Assembly (NCBI RefSeq): GCF_000003605.2
Contig: NW_003122719.1
Coordinates: 1 to 19,586 of the forward strand
Reading direction: 5' to 3'
DNA length: 19,586 nt
Origin: Saccoglossus kowalevskii
Taxonomy: Eukaryota; Hemichordata; Enteropneusta; Harrimaniidae
Under the pieces are notes generated by a model. That model had not been told where the DNA came from, made no database searches, and worked only from the letters and a program-made list of their open reading frames with translations. Position numbers and translations under genes: made by a program. This document shows positions 1 to 10,592 of this stretch, piece by piece. Position 1 is the first letter of the stretch. Each line of letters starts with the position of its first letter.

Positions 1-232
1 GTCGCATACGAGTGTATTGAGGTGGTCTTCTGTCCATTACGTGTGTATTGAGGTGGTCTTCTGTTCCATTATGTGTGTATTGAGGTGGTCTTCTGTCCCA
101 TTGCGTGTGTATTGAGATGGTCTTCTATTCCATCACGTGTGTATTGCGGTGATCTTCTGTTCCATTACGTGTGTATTGAGGTGGTCTTCTGTCCCATTAC
201 GTGTGTATTGAGGTGGTCTTCTGTACAATTAC
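1..232 (+). repeat. Module A (606-bp HOR), 3' partial copy cut by the window edge
   Basis: The first bases (GTCGCATACGAG) match the GTCGCATTACGGG variant unit inside module A. The next units follow module A order: ATTATG, ATTGCG, GAGATGG with CTATTCC, GCGGTGATC, TCCCATTAC and GTACAATTAC. Two single-unit blemishes (CATACG and GTCCATTACG) each lack a base. This shows that the left edge of the window falls inside a higher-order copy. Confidence 0.8.
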
Positions 233-984
233 GTGTGTATTGAGGTGGTCTACTGTCCCATTACGTGTGTATTGAGGTGGTCTACTGTTCCATTACGTGT
301 ATTGAGGTGGTCTTACGTTCCATTACGTGTGTATTGAGGTGATCTTCTGTCCCATTACGGGTGTGTTGAGGTGGTCTTCTGTTCGATTACGTGTATTGAG
401 GTGGTCTTCTGTCCAATTACGGGTGTATTGAGGTGGTCTTCTGTTCCATTACGTGTATTGAGGTGGTCTTCTGTTCCATTACGTGTGTATTGAGGTGGTC
501 TTCTGTTCCATTACGTGTGTATTGAGGTGGTCTTCTGTCCCATTGCGTGTGTATTGAGATGGTCTTCTATTCCATCACGTGTGTATTGCGGTGGTCTTCT
601 GTTCCATTACGTGTGTATTGAGGTGGTCTTCTGTCCCATTACGTGTGTATTGAGGTGGTCTTCTGTACAATTACATGTGTATTGAGGTGGTCTACTGTCT
701 CATTACGTGTGCATTGAGGTGGTCTACTGTCCTATTATGTGTGTATTTAAGTGGTCTTCTGTTTCATTACGTGTGTATTGAGGTGGTCTTCTGTTCCATT
801 ACGTGTGTATTGAGGTGGTCTTCTGTCCCATTACGGGTGTATTGAGGTGGTCTTCTGTTCCATTACGTGTATTGAGGTGGTCCTTTGTTCCATTACGTGT
901 GTATTGAGGTGGTCATCTGTCCCATTATGTGTGTATTGAGGTGGTCTTCTGTCCCATTACGTGTGCATTGAGGTGGTCTTCTGT

Positions 985-1196
985 TTCATTACTTGTGTAC
1001 TGAGGTGGTCTTCCGACCCATTACGTGTGTATTGAGGTGGTCTTCTGGCCCATTACGTGTGTATTGAGGTGGTCTTCTGACCCAATACTTGTGTACTGAG
1101 GTGGTCGTTTGACCCATTACGTGTGTATTGAGGTGGTCGTCTGTCCCATCACGTGTGTATTGAGATGGGCGTTCTTTCCCATAACGTGTGTACATG
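985..1196 (+). repeat. Module B, 212-bp block
   Basis: Ordered markers are TTCATTACTTGTGTACTGAG, TCTTCCGACCC, GACCCAATACTTGTGTACTG, GGTCGTTTGACCC, GGTCGTCTGTCCCATCACG, GAGATGGGCGTTCTTTCCC and ATAACGTGTGTACATG. The TACATG piece adds a few bases before the ordinary units resume with TATTGAGGTGG. The copies at 5972, 8139 and 10381 have the same 212-bp length. Confidence 0.88.
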
Positions 1197-1430
1197 TATT
1201 GAGGTGGTCTTCTGTCCCATTACGTGTGTATTGAGGTGGTCTTCTGTCCCATTACGTATGTATTGAGATGGTCTTCTATTCCATCACGTGTGTATTGAGG
1301 TGGTCTTCTGTTCCATTACGTGTGTATTGAGGTGGTCTTCTGTCCCATTACGTGTGTATTGAGGTGGTCTTCTGTTCCATCACGTGTGTATTGAGGTGGT
1401 CTTCTGTTCCATCACGTGTGTATTGAGGTG

Positions 1431-1545
1431 GTCTGCCATCCCATTACGTGCGTAATGAGGTGGTCTATTGTCCCAATACGTATGTATTGAGGTGGTCTGC
1501 CGTCCCATGACGTGTGTGTTGATGTTGGTCTTCTGACCCATTATG
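1431..1545 (+). repeat. Module C, 115-bp block
   Basis: Ordered markers are GTCTGCCATCCC, ACGTGCGTAATGAGG, GTCTATTGTCCCAATACG, GTCTGCCGTCCC, a GATGTTGG unit with one extra T (33 bp), and TCTTCTGACCCATTATG. Four copies of exactly 115 bp occur in the window. This copy is followed by GTGTGTATCGAGG, a variant shared only with the copy at 12736. Confidence 0.87.
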
Positions 1546-1762
1546 TGTGTATCGAGGTGGTCTTCTGTTCCATTACGTGTATTGAGGTGGTCTTCTGTTC
1601 CATTACGTGTGTATTGAGGTGGTCTTCTGTTCCATTACGTGTGTATTGAGGTGGTCTTCTGTCCCATTACGGGTGTATTGAGGTGGTTTTCTGTTCCATT
1701 ACGTGTATTGAGGTTGTCCTTTGTTCCATTACGTGTGTATTGAGGTGGTCTTCTGTCCCATT

Positions 1763-2371
1763 ACGTGTGTATTGAGGTGGTCTTCTGTCCCATTACGTGT
1801 GTATTGAGGTGGTCTTCTGTTTCATTACTTGTGTACTGAGGTGGTCTTCCGACCCATTACGTGTGTATTGAGGTGGTCGTATGTCCCATCACGTGTGTAT
1901 TGAGATGGGCGATCTTTCCCATAACGTGTGTACATGTATTGAGGTGGTCTTCTGTCCCATTACGTGTGTATTGAGGTGGTCTTCTGTCCCATTACGTGTG
2001 TATTGAGGTGGTCTTCTGTTTCATCACGTGTGTATTGAGGTGGTCTTCTGTTCCATTACGTGTGTATTGAGTTGGTCTTCTGTCCCATCACGTGTGTATT
2101 GAGATGGTTCTTTGTTCCATTACGTGTGTATTGAGGTGGCCTTCTGTCCCATTACGTGTGTATTGAGATGGTCTTCTATTCCATCACGTGTGTATTGAGA
2201 TGGTCTTCTGTTTCATTACGTGTATATTGAGGTGGTCTTCTGTCCCATTACGTGTGTATTGAGGTGGTCTTCTGTTCCATCACGTGTGTATTGAGGTGGT
2301 CTTCTGTTCCATCACGTGTGTATTGAGGTGGTCTTCTGTTCCATCACGTGTGTATTGAGGTGGTCTTCTGT
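1763..2371 (+). repeat. 609-bp duplicate of 13557-14165, one mismatch
   Basis: With an offset of 11794 the two stretches agree except at 2259 (T) against 14053 (A). Rare variants shared inside are the short module B form, GAGTTGGTC near 2070 and GTATATTGAGG near 2223. The copies then diverge in the number of TTCCATCAC units. Confidence 0.85.
1821..1936 (+). repeat. Module B, short 116-bp form
   Basis: It has the two end markers of module B but lacks 96 bp (three units) from the middle, so TCTTCCGACCC is followed at once by the GTCGTATGTCCC unit. It also reads GGGCGATC rather than GGGCGTTC. The copy at 13615 shares all of these features, so the deletion preceded their duplication. Confidence 0.85.
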
Positions 2372-2411
2372 CCCATTACGTGTGTATTGAGGTGGTCTTC
2401 TGTACAATTAC

Positions 2412-2635
2412 GTGTGTATTGAGATGGTCTACTGTCCCATTACGTGTGTATTGAGGTGGTCTACTGTCCCATTATGTGTGTATTTAAGTGGTCTTCTGTT
2501 CCATTACGTGTGTATTGAGGTGGTCTTCTGTTCCATTACGTGTATTGAGGTGGTCTTACGTTCCATTACGTGTGTATTGAGGTGGTCTTCTGTCCCATTA
2601 CGGGTGTGTTGAGGTGGTCTTCTGTTCGATTACGT
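2412..2635 (+). repeat. Module A, 5' partial copy
   Basis: It starts with the paired GGTCTACTG units preceded by GTACAATTAC, then the ATTATGTGTGTATTTAAGTGG marker, the 30-bp unit and the TCTTACGTTCC unit. It then leaves the 606-bp order by moving into GGGTGTGTTGAGG and TTCGATTAC units. The same A-to-TTCGATTAC junction recurs at about 7705-7930, so the junction itself has been copied. Confidence 0.75.
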
Positions 2636-3320
2636 GTATTGAGGTGGTCTTCTGTCCCATTACGGGTGTATTGAGGTGGTCTTCTGTTCCATTACGTGTA
2701 TTGAGGTGGTCTTCTGTTCCATTACGTGTGTATTGAGATGGTCTTCTGTCCCATTACATGTGTATTGAGGTGGTCTTCTGTTTCATCACGTGTGTATTGA
2801 GGTGGTCTTCTGTTCCATTAAGTGTGTATTGAGGTGGTCTTCTGTCCCATCACGTGTGTATTGAGATGGTTCTTTGTTCCATTACGTGTGTATTGAGGTG
2901 GCGTTCTGTCCCATTACGTGTGTATTGAGATGGTCTTCTATTCCATCACGTGTGTATTGAGATGGTCTTCTGTTTCATTACGTGTGTATTGAGGTGGTCT
3001 TCTGTCCCATTACGTGTGTATTGAGGTGGTCTTCTGTTCCATCACGTGTGTATTGAGGTGGTCTTCTGTTCCATCACGTCTGTATTGAGATGGTCTTCTG
3101 TTCCATCACGTGTGTATTGAGGCGGTCTTCTGTTCCATCACGTGTGTATTGAGGTGGTCTTCTGTCCCATTATGTGTATTGAAGTGGTCTTCTATTCCAT
3201 TACGTGTGTATTGAGGTGGTCTTCTGTTCCATTACGTGTATTGAGATGGTCTTCTGTTCCATTACGTGTGTATTGAGGTGGTCTTCTGTTTCATTACGTG
3301 TGTATTGAGGTGGTCTTCTG

Positions 3321-3545
3321 TCCAATTACGGGTGTATTGAGGTGGTCTTCTGTTCGATTACGTGTATTGAGGTGGTTTTCTGTTCCATTACGTGTGTATT
3401 GAGGTGGTTTTCTGTTCCATTACGTGTGTATTGAGGTGGTCTTCTGTCCCATTACAGGTGTATTGAGGTGGTCTTCTGTTCCATTACGTGTATTGAGGTG
3501 GTCTTCTGTTCCATTACGTGTGTATTGACGTGTGTATTGGGGTGG
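3321..3545 (+). repeat. Module D with truncated unit
   Basis: The order is TCCAATTACGGG, TTCGATTACGTGTATTG, two GGTTTTCTG units, TCCCATTACAGG, a 30-bp unit, then a shortened unit joined as GTATTGACGTGTGTATTGGGG. The distance from TCCAATTAC to TGACGTG is exactly 205 bp in all four full copies. It lies directly upstream of the module A tandem block. Confidence 0.85.
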
Positions 3546-3593
3546 TCTTCTGTTCCATTACGTGTGTATTGAGGTGGTCTTCTGTACAAGTAC

Positions 3594-4199
3594 GTGTGTA
3601 TTGAGGTGGTCTACTGTCCCATTACGTGTGTATTGAGGTGGTCTACTGTCCCATTATGTGTGTATTTAAGTGGTCTTCTGTTTCATTACGTGTGTATTGA
3701 GGTGGTCTTCTGTTCCATTACGTGTATTGAGGTGGTCTTACGTTCCATTACGTGTGTATTGAGGTGGTCTTCTGTCGCATTACGGGTGTATTGAGGTGGT
3801 CTTCTGTTCCAGTACGTGTGTATTGAGGTGGTCTTCTGTTCCATTATGTGTGTATTGAGGTGGTCTTCTGTCCCATTGCGTGTGTATTGAGATGGTCTTC
3901 TATTTCATCACGTGTGTATTGCGGTGATCTTCTGTTCCATTACGTGTGTATTGAGGTGGTCTTCTGTCGCATTACGGGTGTATTGAGGTGGTCTTCTGTT
4001 CCATTACGTGTGTATTGAGGTGGTCTTCTGTTCCATTACGTGTGTATTGAGGTGGTCTTCTGTCCCATTGCGTGTGTATTGAGATGGTCTTCTATTCCAT
4101 CACGTGTGTATTGCGGTGATCTTCTGTTCCATTACGTGTGTATTGAGGTGGTCTTCTGTCCCATTACGTGTGTATTGAGGTGGTCTTCTGTACAATTAC
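3594..4199 (+). repeat. Module A, 606-bp 19-unit higher-order repeat, tandem copy 1
   Basis: It holds 18 units of 32 bp and one of 30 bp. Ordered markers are two GGTCTACTG units, ATTATG then TATTTAAGTGG, the 30-bp unit, TCTTACGTTCC, GTCGCATTACGGG, ATTGCG, GAGATGG with CTATT, GCGGTGATC, a second GTCGCATTACGGG to GCGGTGATC set, and finally GTACAATTAC. The next copy follows without a gap. Private differences include TTCCAGTACG near 3811 and CTATTTCATC near 3900. Confidence 0.92.
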
Positions 4200-4805
4200 G
4201 TGTGTATTGAGGTCGTCTACTGTCCCATTACGTGTGTATTGAGGTGGTCTACTGTCCCATTATGTGTGTATTTAAGTGGTCTTCTGTTTCATTACGTGTG
4301 TATTGAGGTGGTCTTCTGTTCCATTACGTGTATTGAGGTGGTCTTACGTTCCATTACGTGTGTATTGAGGTGGTCTTCTGTCGCATTACGAGTGTATTGA
4401 GGTGGTCTTCTGTTCCATTACGTGTGTATTGAGGTGGTCTTCTGTTCCATTACGTGTGTATTGAGGTGGTCTTCTGTCCCATTGCGTGTGTATTGAGATG
4501 GTCTTCTATTCCATCACGTGTGTATTGCGGTGATCTTCTGTTCCATTACGTGTGTATTGAGGTTGTCTTCTGTCGCATTACGGGTGTATTGAGGTGGTCT
4601 TCTGTTCCATTACGTGTGTATTGAGGTGGTCTTCTGTTCCATTACGTGTGTATTGAGGTGGTCTTCTGTCCCATTGCGTGTGTATTGAGATGGTCTTCTA
4701 TTCCATCACGTGTGTATTGCGATGATCTTCTGTTCCATTACGTGTGTATTGAGGTGGTCTTCTGTCCCATTACGTGTGTATTGAGGTGGTCTTCTGTACA
4801 ATTAC
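4200..4805 (+). repeat. Module A, tandem copy 2
   Basis: It has the same 19-unit order and the same 606-bp length as the preceding copy. Private changes include GGTCGTCTACTG at the start, CGAGTG in place of CGGGTG near 4388, and GGTTGTC near 4562. Conserved order and length with a few substitutions is the usual picture for a homogenised higher-order repeat. Confidence 0.92.
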
Positions 4806-5409
4806 GTGTGTATTGAGGTGGTCTACTGTCCCATTACGTGTGTATTGAGGTGGTCTACTGTCCCATTATGTGTGTATTTAAGTGGTCTCCTGTTCCATAC
4901 GTGTGTATGAGGTGGTCCTCTGTTCCATTACGTGTATTGAGGTGGTCTTACGTTCCATTACGTGTGTATTGAGGTGGTCTTCTGTCGCATTACGGGTGTA
5001 TTGAGGTGGTCTTCTGTTCCATTACGTGTGTATTGAGGTGGTCTTCTGTTCCATTATGTGTGTATTGAGGTGGTCTTCTGTCCCATTGCGTGTGTATTGA
5101 GATGGTCTTCTATTCCATCACGTGTGTATTGCGGTGATCTTCTGTTCCATTACGTGTGTATTGATGTGGTCTTCTGTCGCATTACGGGTGTATTGAGGTG
5201 GTCTTCTGTTCCATTACGTGTGTATTGAGGTGGTCTTCTGTTCCATTATGTGTGTATTGAGGTGGTCTTCTGTCCCATTGCGTGTGTATTGAGATGGTCT
5301 TCTATTCCATCACGTGTGTATTGCGGTGATCTTCTGTTCCATTACGTGTGTATTGAGGTGGTCTTCTGTCCCATTACGTGTGTATTGAGGTGGTCTTCTG
5401 TACAATTAC
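4806..5409 (+). repeat. Module A, tandem copy 3 with small deletions (604 bp)
   Basis: It has the same unit order as the two copies before it but is 2 bp shorter. The loss lies near 4896-4910, where CATTACG has become CATACG and TATTGAGG has become TATGAGG. It carries GATGTGG in front of the second GTCGCATTACGGG unit (near 5163), a variant shared with the copies at 9529 and 18017 but absent from copies 1 and 2. This links it to those distant copies. Confidence 0.9.
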
Positions 5410-5605
5410 GTGTGTATTGAGGTGGTCTACTGTCCCATTACGTGTGTATTGAGGTGGTCTACTGTCCCATTATGTGTGTATTTAAGTGGTCTTCTGTTCC
5501 ATTACGTGTGTATTGAGGTGGTCTTCTGTTCCATTACGTGTATTGAGGTGGTCTTACGTTCCATTACGTGTGTATTGAGGTGGTCTTCTGTCCCATTACG
5601 GGTGT
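5410..5605 (+). repeat. Module A, 5' partial fourth tandem copy
   Basis: It opens like a fourth tandem copy (paired GGTCTACTG, TATTTAAGTGG, TCTTACGTTCC). At the unit that should be GTCGCATTACGGG it has GTCCCATTACGGG and then enters TTCGATTAC and TTCCATCAC units. It forms the right edge of the 3594-5605 tandem block of module A. Confidence 0.8.
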
Positions 5606-5971
5606 ATTGAGGTGGTCTTCTGTTCGATTACGTGTATTGAGGTGGTCTTCTGTCCCATTACGGGTGTATTGAGGTGGTCTTCTGTTCCACTACGTGTATT
5701 GAGGTGGTCTTCTGTTCCATTACGTGTGTATTGAGGTGGTCTTCTGTCCCATTACGTGTGTATTGAGGTGGTCTTCTGTTCCATCACGTGTGTATTGAGG
5801 TGGTCTTCTGTTCCATCACGTGTGTATTGAGGTGGTCTTCTGTTCCATCACGTGTGTATTGAGGTGGTCTTCTGTTCCATCACGTGTGTATTGAGGTGGT
5901 CTTCTGTCCCATTACGTGTGTATTGAGGTGGTCTTCTGTCCCATTACGTGTGTATTAAGGTGGTCTTCTGT

Positions 5972-6183
5972 TTCATTACTTGTGTACTGAGGTGGTCTTC
6001 CGACCCATTACGTGTGTATTGAGATGGTCTTCTGACCCATTACATGTGTACTGAGGTGGTCTTCTGACCCAATACTTGTGTACTGAGGTGGTCGTTTGAC
6101 CCAATACGTGTGTATTGAGGTGGTCGTCTGTCCCATCACGTGTGTATTGAGATGGGCGTTCTTTCCCATAACGTGTGTACATG
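5972..6183 (+). repeat. Module B, 212-bp block
   Basis: Full marker order from TTCATTACTTGTG to TGTACATG. It lies shortly after the partial module A copy at 5410. It differs from the copy at 985 by a few substitutions (GAGATGG in the second unit, ACATGTGTACTGAGG in the third). Confidence 0.88.
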
Positions 6184-6801
6184 TATTGAGGTGGTCTTCT
6201 GTCCCATTACGTGTGTATTGAGGTGGTCTTCTGTCCCATTACGTGTGTATTGAGGTGGTCTTCTGTTTCATCACGTGTGTATTGAGGTGGTCTTCTGTTC
6301 CATTACGTGTGTATTGAGGTGGTCTTCTGTCCCATCACGTGTGTATTGAGATGGTTCTTTGTTCCATTACGTGTGTATTGAGGTGGTCTTCTGTCCCATT
6401 ACGTGTGTATTGAGGTGGTCTTCTGTTCCATCACGTGTGTATTGAGGTTGTCTTCTGTTCCATCACGTGTGTATTGAGGTGTTCTTCTGTTCCATCACGT
6501 GTGTATTGAGGTGGTCTTCTGTTCCATCACGTGTGTATTGAGGTGGTCTTCTGTCCCATTACGTGTATTGAGGTGGTCTTCTGTTCAATTACGTGTGTAT
6601 TGAGGTGGTCTTCTGTTCCATTACGTGTATTGAGGTGGTCTTCTGTCCCATTACGTGTATTGAGGTGGTCTTCTGTTCCATTACGTGTGTATTGAGGTGG
6701 TCTTCTGTTCCATTACGTGTATTGAGATGGTCTTCTGTTCCATTACGTGTGTATTGAGGTGGTCTTCTGTTCCATTACGTGTGTATTGAGGTGGTCTTCT
6801 G

Positions 6802-7026
6802 TCCAATTACGGGTGTATTGAGGTGGTCTTCTGTTCGATTACGTGTATTGAGATGGTTTTCTGTTCCATTACGTGTGTATTGAGGTGGTTTTCTGTTCCA
6901 TTACGTGTGTATTAAGGTGGTCTTCTGTCCCATTACAGCTGTATTGAGGTGGTCTTCTGTTCCATTACGTGTATTGAGGTGGTCTTCTGTTCCATTACGT
7001 TTGTATTGACGTGTGTATTGGGGTGG
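6802..7026 (+). repeat. Module D with truncated unit
   Basis: Same order and 205-bp spacing. Private changes are GAGATGGTTTTC, GTATTAAGG, ACAGCTG and ACGTTTGTATTGACG. Unlike the other copies it is not followed by module A but by TTCGATTAC and GGGTGTATTGAGG units. Confidence 0.85.
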
Positions 7027-7704
7027 TCTTCTGTTCCATTACGTGTGTATTGGGATGGTCTTCTGTTCCATTACGTGTGTATTGAGATGGTCTTCTGTCC
7101 AATTACGGGTGTATTGAGGTGGTCTTCTGTTCGATTACGTGTATTGAGGTGGTCTTCTGTCCAATTACGGGTGTATTGAGGTGGTCTTCTGTTCCATTAC
7201 GTGTATTGAGGTGGTCTTCTGTTCCATTACGTGTGTATTGAGATGGTCTTCTGTCCCATTACGGGTGTATTGAGGTGGTCTTCTGTTCCATTACGTGTAT
7301 TGAGGTGGTCTTCTGTTCCATTACGTGTGTATTGGGGTGGTCTTCTGTTCCATTACGTGTATTGAGGTTGTCCTCTGTCCCATTACGGGTGTATTGAGGT
7401 GGTCTTCTGTTCCATTACGTGTATTGAGGTGGTCTTCTGTTCCATTACGTGTGTATTGAGGTGGTCTTCTGTTCCATTACGTGTGTATTGAGGTGGTCTT
7501 CTGTTCCATTACGTGTGTATTGAGGTGGTCTTCTGTCCCATTACGTGTGTATTGAGGTGGTCTTCTGTTCCATCACGTGTGTATTGAGGTGGTCTTCTGT
7601 TCCATCACGTGTGTATTGAGGTGGTCTTCTGTTCCATCACGTGTGTATTGAGGTGGTCTTCTGTCCCATTACGTGTGTATTGAGGTGGTCTTCTGTACAA
7701 TTAC

Positions 7705-7930
7705 GTGTGTATTGAGGTGGTCTACTGTCCCATTACGTGTGTATTGAGGTGGTCTACTGTCCCATTATGTATGTATTTAAGTGGTCTTCTGTTCCATTAC
7801 GTGTGTATTGAGGTGGTCTTCTGTTCCATTACGTGTATTGAGGTGGTCTTACGTTCCATTACGTGTGTATTGAGGTGGTCTTCTGTCCCATTACGGGTGT
7901 GTTGAGGTGGTCTTCTGTTCGATTACGTGT
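7705..7930 (+). repeat. Module A, 5' partial copy
   Basis: It shows GTACAATTAC, paired GGTCTACTG, ATTATGTATGTATTTAAGTGG, the 30-bp unit, TCTTACGTTCC, then GGGTGTGTTGAGG and TTCGATTAC. The order equals the partial copy at 2412-2635. One substitution (GTATGTATT) distinguishes it. Confidence 0.78.
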
Positions 7931-8138
7931 ATTGAGGTGGTCTTCTGTTCCATTACGTGTGTATTGAGGTGGTTTTCTGTCCCATTACGGGTGTATTGAG
8001 GTGGTCTTCTGTTCCATTACGTTTATTGAGGTGGTCCTTTGTTCCATTACGTGTGTATAGAGGTGGTCTTCTGTCCCATTACGTGTGTATTGAGGTGGTC
8101 TTCTGTCCCATTACGTGTGTATTGAGGTGGTCTTCTGT

Positions 8139-8350
8139 TTCATTACTTGTGTACTGAGGTGGTCTTCCGACCCATTACATGTGTATTGAGGTGGTCTTCT
8201 GACCCATTACGTGTGTGTTGAGGTGGTCTTCTGACCCAATACTTGTGTACTGAGGTGGTCGTTTGACCCACTACGTGTGTATTGATGTGGTCGTCTGTCC
8301 CATCACGTGTGTATTGAGATGGGCGTTCTTTCCCATAACGTGTGTACATG
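8139..8350 (+). repeat. Module B, 212-bp block
   Basis: Same length and marker order as the other full copies. Private variants include TACATGTGTATTGAGG near 8177, GTGTGTGTTGAGG near 8212 and GATGTGGTCG near 8284. It lies 2167 bp after the previous full copy. Confidence 0.88.
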
Positions 8351-9255
8351 TATTGAGGTGGTCTTCTGTCCCATTACGTGTGTATTGAGGTGGTCTTCTG
8401 TCCCATTACGTGTGTATTGAGGTGGTCTTCTGTTTCACCACGTGTGTATTGAGGTGGTCTTCTGTTCCATTACGTGAGTATTGAGGTGGTCTTCTGTCCC
8501 ATCACGTGTGTATTGAGATGGTTCTTTGTTCCATTACGTGTGTATTGAGGTGGCCTTCTGTCCCATTACGTGTGTATTGAGATGGTCTTCTATTCCATCA
8601 CGTGTGTATTGAGATGGTCTTCTGTTTCATTACGTGTGTATTGAGGTGGTCTTCTGTTCCATTACGTGTGTATTGAGGTGGTCTTCTGTTCCATCACGTG
8701 TGTATTGAGGTGGTCTTCTGTTCCATCACGTGTGTATTGAGGTGGTCTTCTGTTCCATCACGTGTGTATTGAGGTGGTCTTCTGTTCCATTACGTGTGTA
8801 TTGAGGTGGTCTTCTGTCCCATTACGTGTATTGAGGTGGTCTTCTGTTCCATTACGTGTGTATTGAGGTGGTCTTCTGTTCCATTACGTGTATTGAGATG
8901 GTCTTCTGTTCCATTACGTGTGTATTGAGGTGGTCTTCTGTTCCATTACGTGTGTATTGAGGTGGTCTTCTGTTCCATCACGTGTGTATTGAGGTGGTCT
9001 TCTGTTCCATCACGTGTGTATTGAGGTGGTCTTCTGTTCCATCACGTGTGTATTGAGGTGGTCTTCTGTCCATTACGTGTGTATTGAGGTGGTCTTCTGT
9101 CCAATTACGTGTATTGAGGTGGTCTTCTGTTCCATTACGTGTGTATTGAGGTGGTCTTCTGTTCCATTACGTGTATTGAGATGGTCTTCTGTTCCATTAC
9201 GTGTGTATTGAGGTGGTCTTCTGTCCCATTACATGTGTACTGAGGTGGTCTTCTG

Positions 9256-9480
9256 TCCAATTACGCGTGTATTGAGGTGGTCTTCTGTTCGATTACGTGT
9301 ATTGAGGTGGTTTTCTGTTCCATTACGTGTGTATTGAGGTGGTTTTCTGTTCCATTACGTGTGTATTGAGGTGGTCTTCTGTCCCATTACAGGTGTATTG
9401 AGGTGGTCTTCTGTTCCATTACGTGTATTGAGGTGGTCTTCTGTTCCATTACGTGTGTATTGACGTGTGTATTGGGGTGG
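9256..9480 (+). repeat. Module D with truncated unit
   Basis: Same order and spacing. The first unit reads TCCAATTACGCGTG, a variant found only here and at 17808, tying these two copies together. Two ordinary units and then the full module A copy follow. Confidence 0.86.
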
Positions 9481-9526
9481 TCTTCTGTTCCATTACGTGT
9501 GTATTGAGGTGGTCTTCTGTACAATT

Positions 9527-10200
9527 ACGTGTGTATTGAGGTGGTCTACTGTCCCATTACGTGTGTATTGAGGTGGTCTACTGTCCCATTATGTGTGTAT
9601 TTAAGTGGTCTTCTGTTTCATTACGTGTGTATTGAGGTGGTCTTCTGTTCCATTACGTGTATTGAGGTGGTCTTACGTTCCATTACGTGTGTATTGAGGT
9701 GGTCTTCTGTCGCATTACGGGTGTATTGAGGTGGTCTTCTGTTCCATTACGTGTGTATTGAGGTGGTCTTCTGTTCCATTATGTGTGTATTGAGGTGGTC
9801 TTCTGTCCCATTGCGTGTGTATTGAGATGGTCTTCTATTCCATCACGTGTGTATTGCGGTGATCTTCTGTTCCATTACGTGTGTATTGATGTGGTCTTCT
9901 GTCGCATTACGGGTGTATTGAGGTGGTCTTCTGTTCCATTACGTGTGTATTGAGGTGGTCTTCTGTTCCATTATGTGTGTATTGAGGTGGTCTTCTGTCC
10001 CATTGCGTGTGTATTGAGATGGTCTTCTATTCCATCACGTGTGTATTGCGGTGATCTTCTGTTCCATTACGTGTGTATTGAGGTGGTCTTCTGTCCCATT
10101 ACGTGTGTATTGAGGTGGTCTTCTGTACAATTACGTGTGTATTGAGGTGGTCTACTGTCCCATTACGTGTGTATTGAGGTGGTCTACTGTCCCATTATGT
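9527..10200 (+). repeat. 674-bp exact duplicate of 18015-18688
   Basis: Read side by side with an offset of 8488, the two stretches show no difference by eye. The match ends on the right exactly where the array ends at 18688. On the left it ends at the two-unit deletion between modules D and A. The offset is not a whole number of 606-bp repeats, so this is a segmental copy rather than simple tandem phase. Confidence 0.85.
9529..10134 (+). repeat. Module A, full 606-bp copy, source or twin of the array-end copy
   Basis: A full 19-unit copy with the usual marker order and GATGTGG before the second GTCGCATTACGGG unit. It is identical base for base, by eye, to 18017-18622, and the identity runs on both sides (9527-10200 against 18015-18688). 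Module D sits immediately upstream in both places. Confidence 0.92.
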
Positions 10201-10290
10201 GTGTATTTAAGTGGTCTTCTGTTCCATTACGTGTGTATTGAGGTGGTCTTCTGTTCCATTACGTGTATTGAGGTGGTCCTTTGTTCCATT
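10135..10290 (+). repeat. Module A, 5' partial copy next to module B
   Basis: It carries paired GGTCTACTG, TATTTAAGTGG and the 30-bp unit, then switches to a GGTCCTTTGTTCC unit instead of TCTTACGTTCC. Module B follows about 90 bp later at 10381. The full copy at 9529 lies directly before it. Confidence 0.8.
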
Positions 10291-10380
10291 ACGTGTGTAT
10301 TGAAGTGGTCTTCTGTCCCATTACGTGTGTATTGAGGTGGTCTTCTGTCCCATTACGTGTGTATTAAGGTGGTCTTCTGT

Positions 10381-10592
10381 TTCATTACTTGTGTACTGAG
10401 GTGGTCTTCCGACCCATTACGTGTGTATTGAGATGGTCTTCTGACCCATTACATGTGTACTGAGGTGGTCTTCTGACCCAATACTTGTGTACTGAGGTGG
10501 TCGTTTGACCCATTACGTGTGTATTGAGGTGGTCGTCTGTCCCATCACGTGTGTATTGAGATGGGCGTTCTTTCCCATAACGTGTGTACATG
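10381..10592 (+). repeat. Module B, 212-bp block
   Basis: Nearly identical to the copy at 5972, including ACATGTGTACTGAGG and the GAGATGG second unit. It lies 2242 bp after the copy at 8139. The sequence after it (TTTCATCACG, then GAGATGGTTCTTTGTTCC) is also shared by the other B copies. Confidence 0.88.

Noticed and set aside
2412-2612. Plus-strand reading frame of about 66 codons (and some 20 similar ones across the array)
   Set aside because: It consists only of repeat translation (CIEVVFC, CVLRWSS and RVY motifs), starts at GTG, and ends at the TGA in GTATTGAGG. A 32-bp unit shifts frame each turn, so frames of this length arise everywhere.
5976-6182. Minus-strand 68-codon frame at each module B copy
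   Set aside because: It recurs only because module B is repeated, and it contains nothing but repeat-derived residues (THVMGRKTTSVHK type). No start context or conserved protein is visible.
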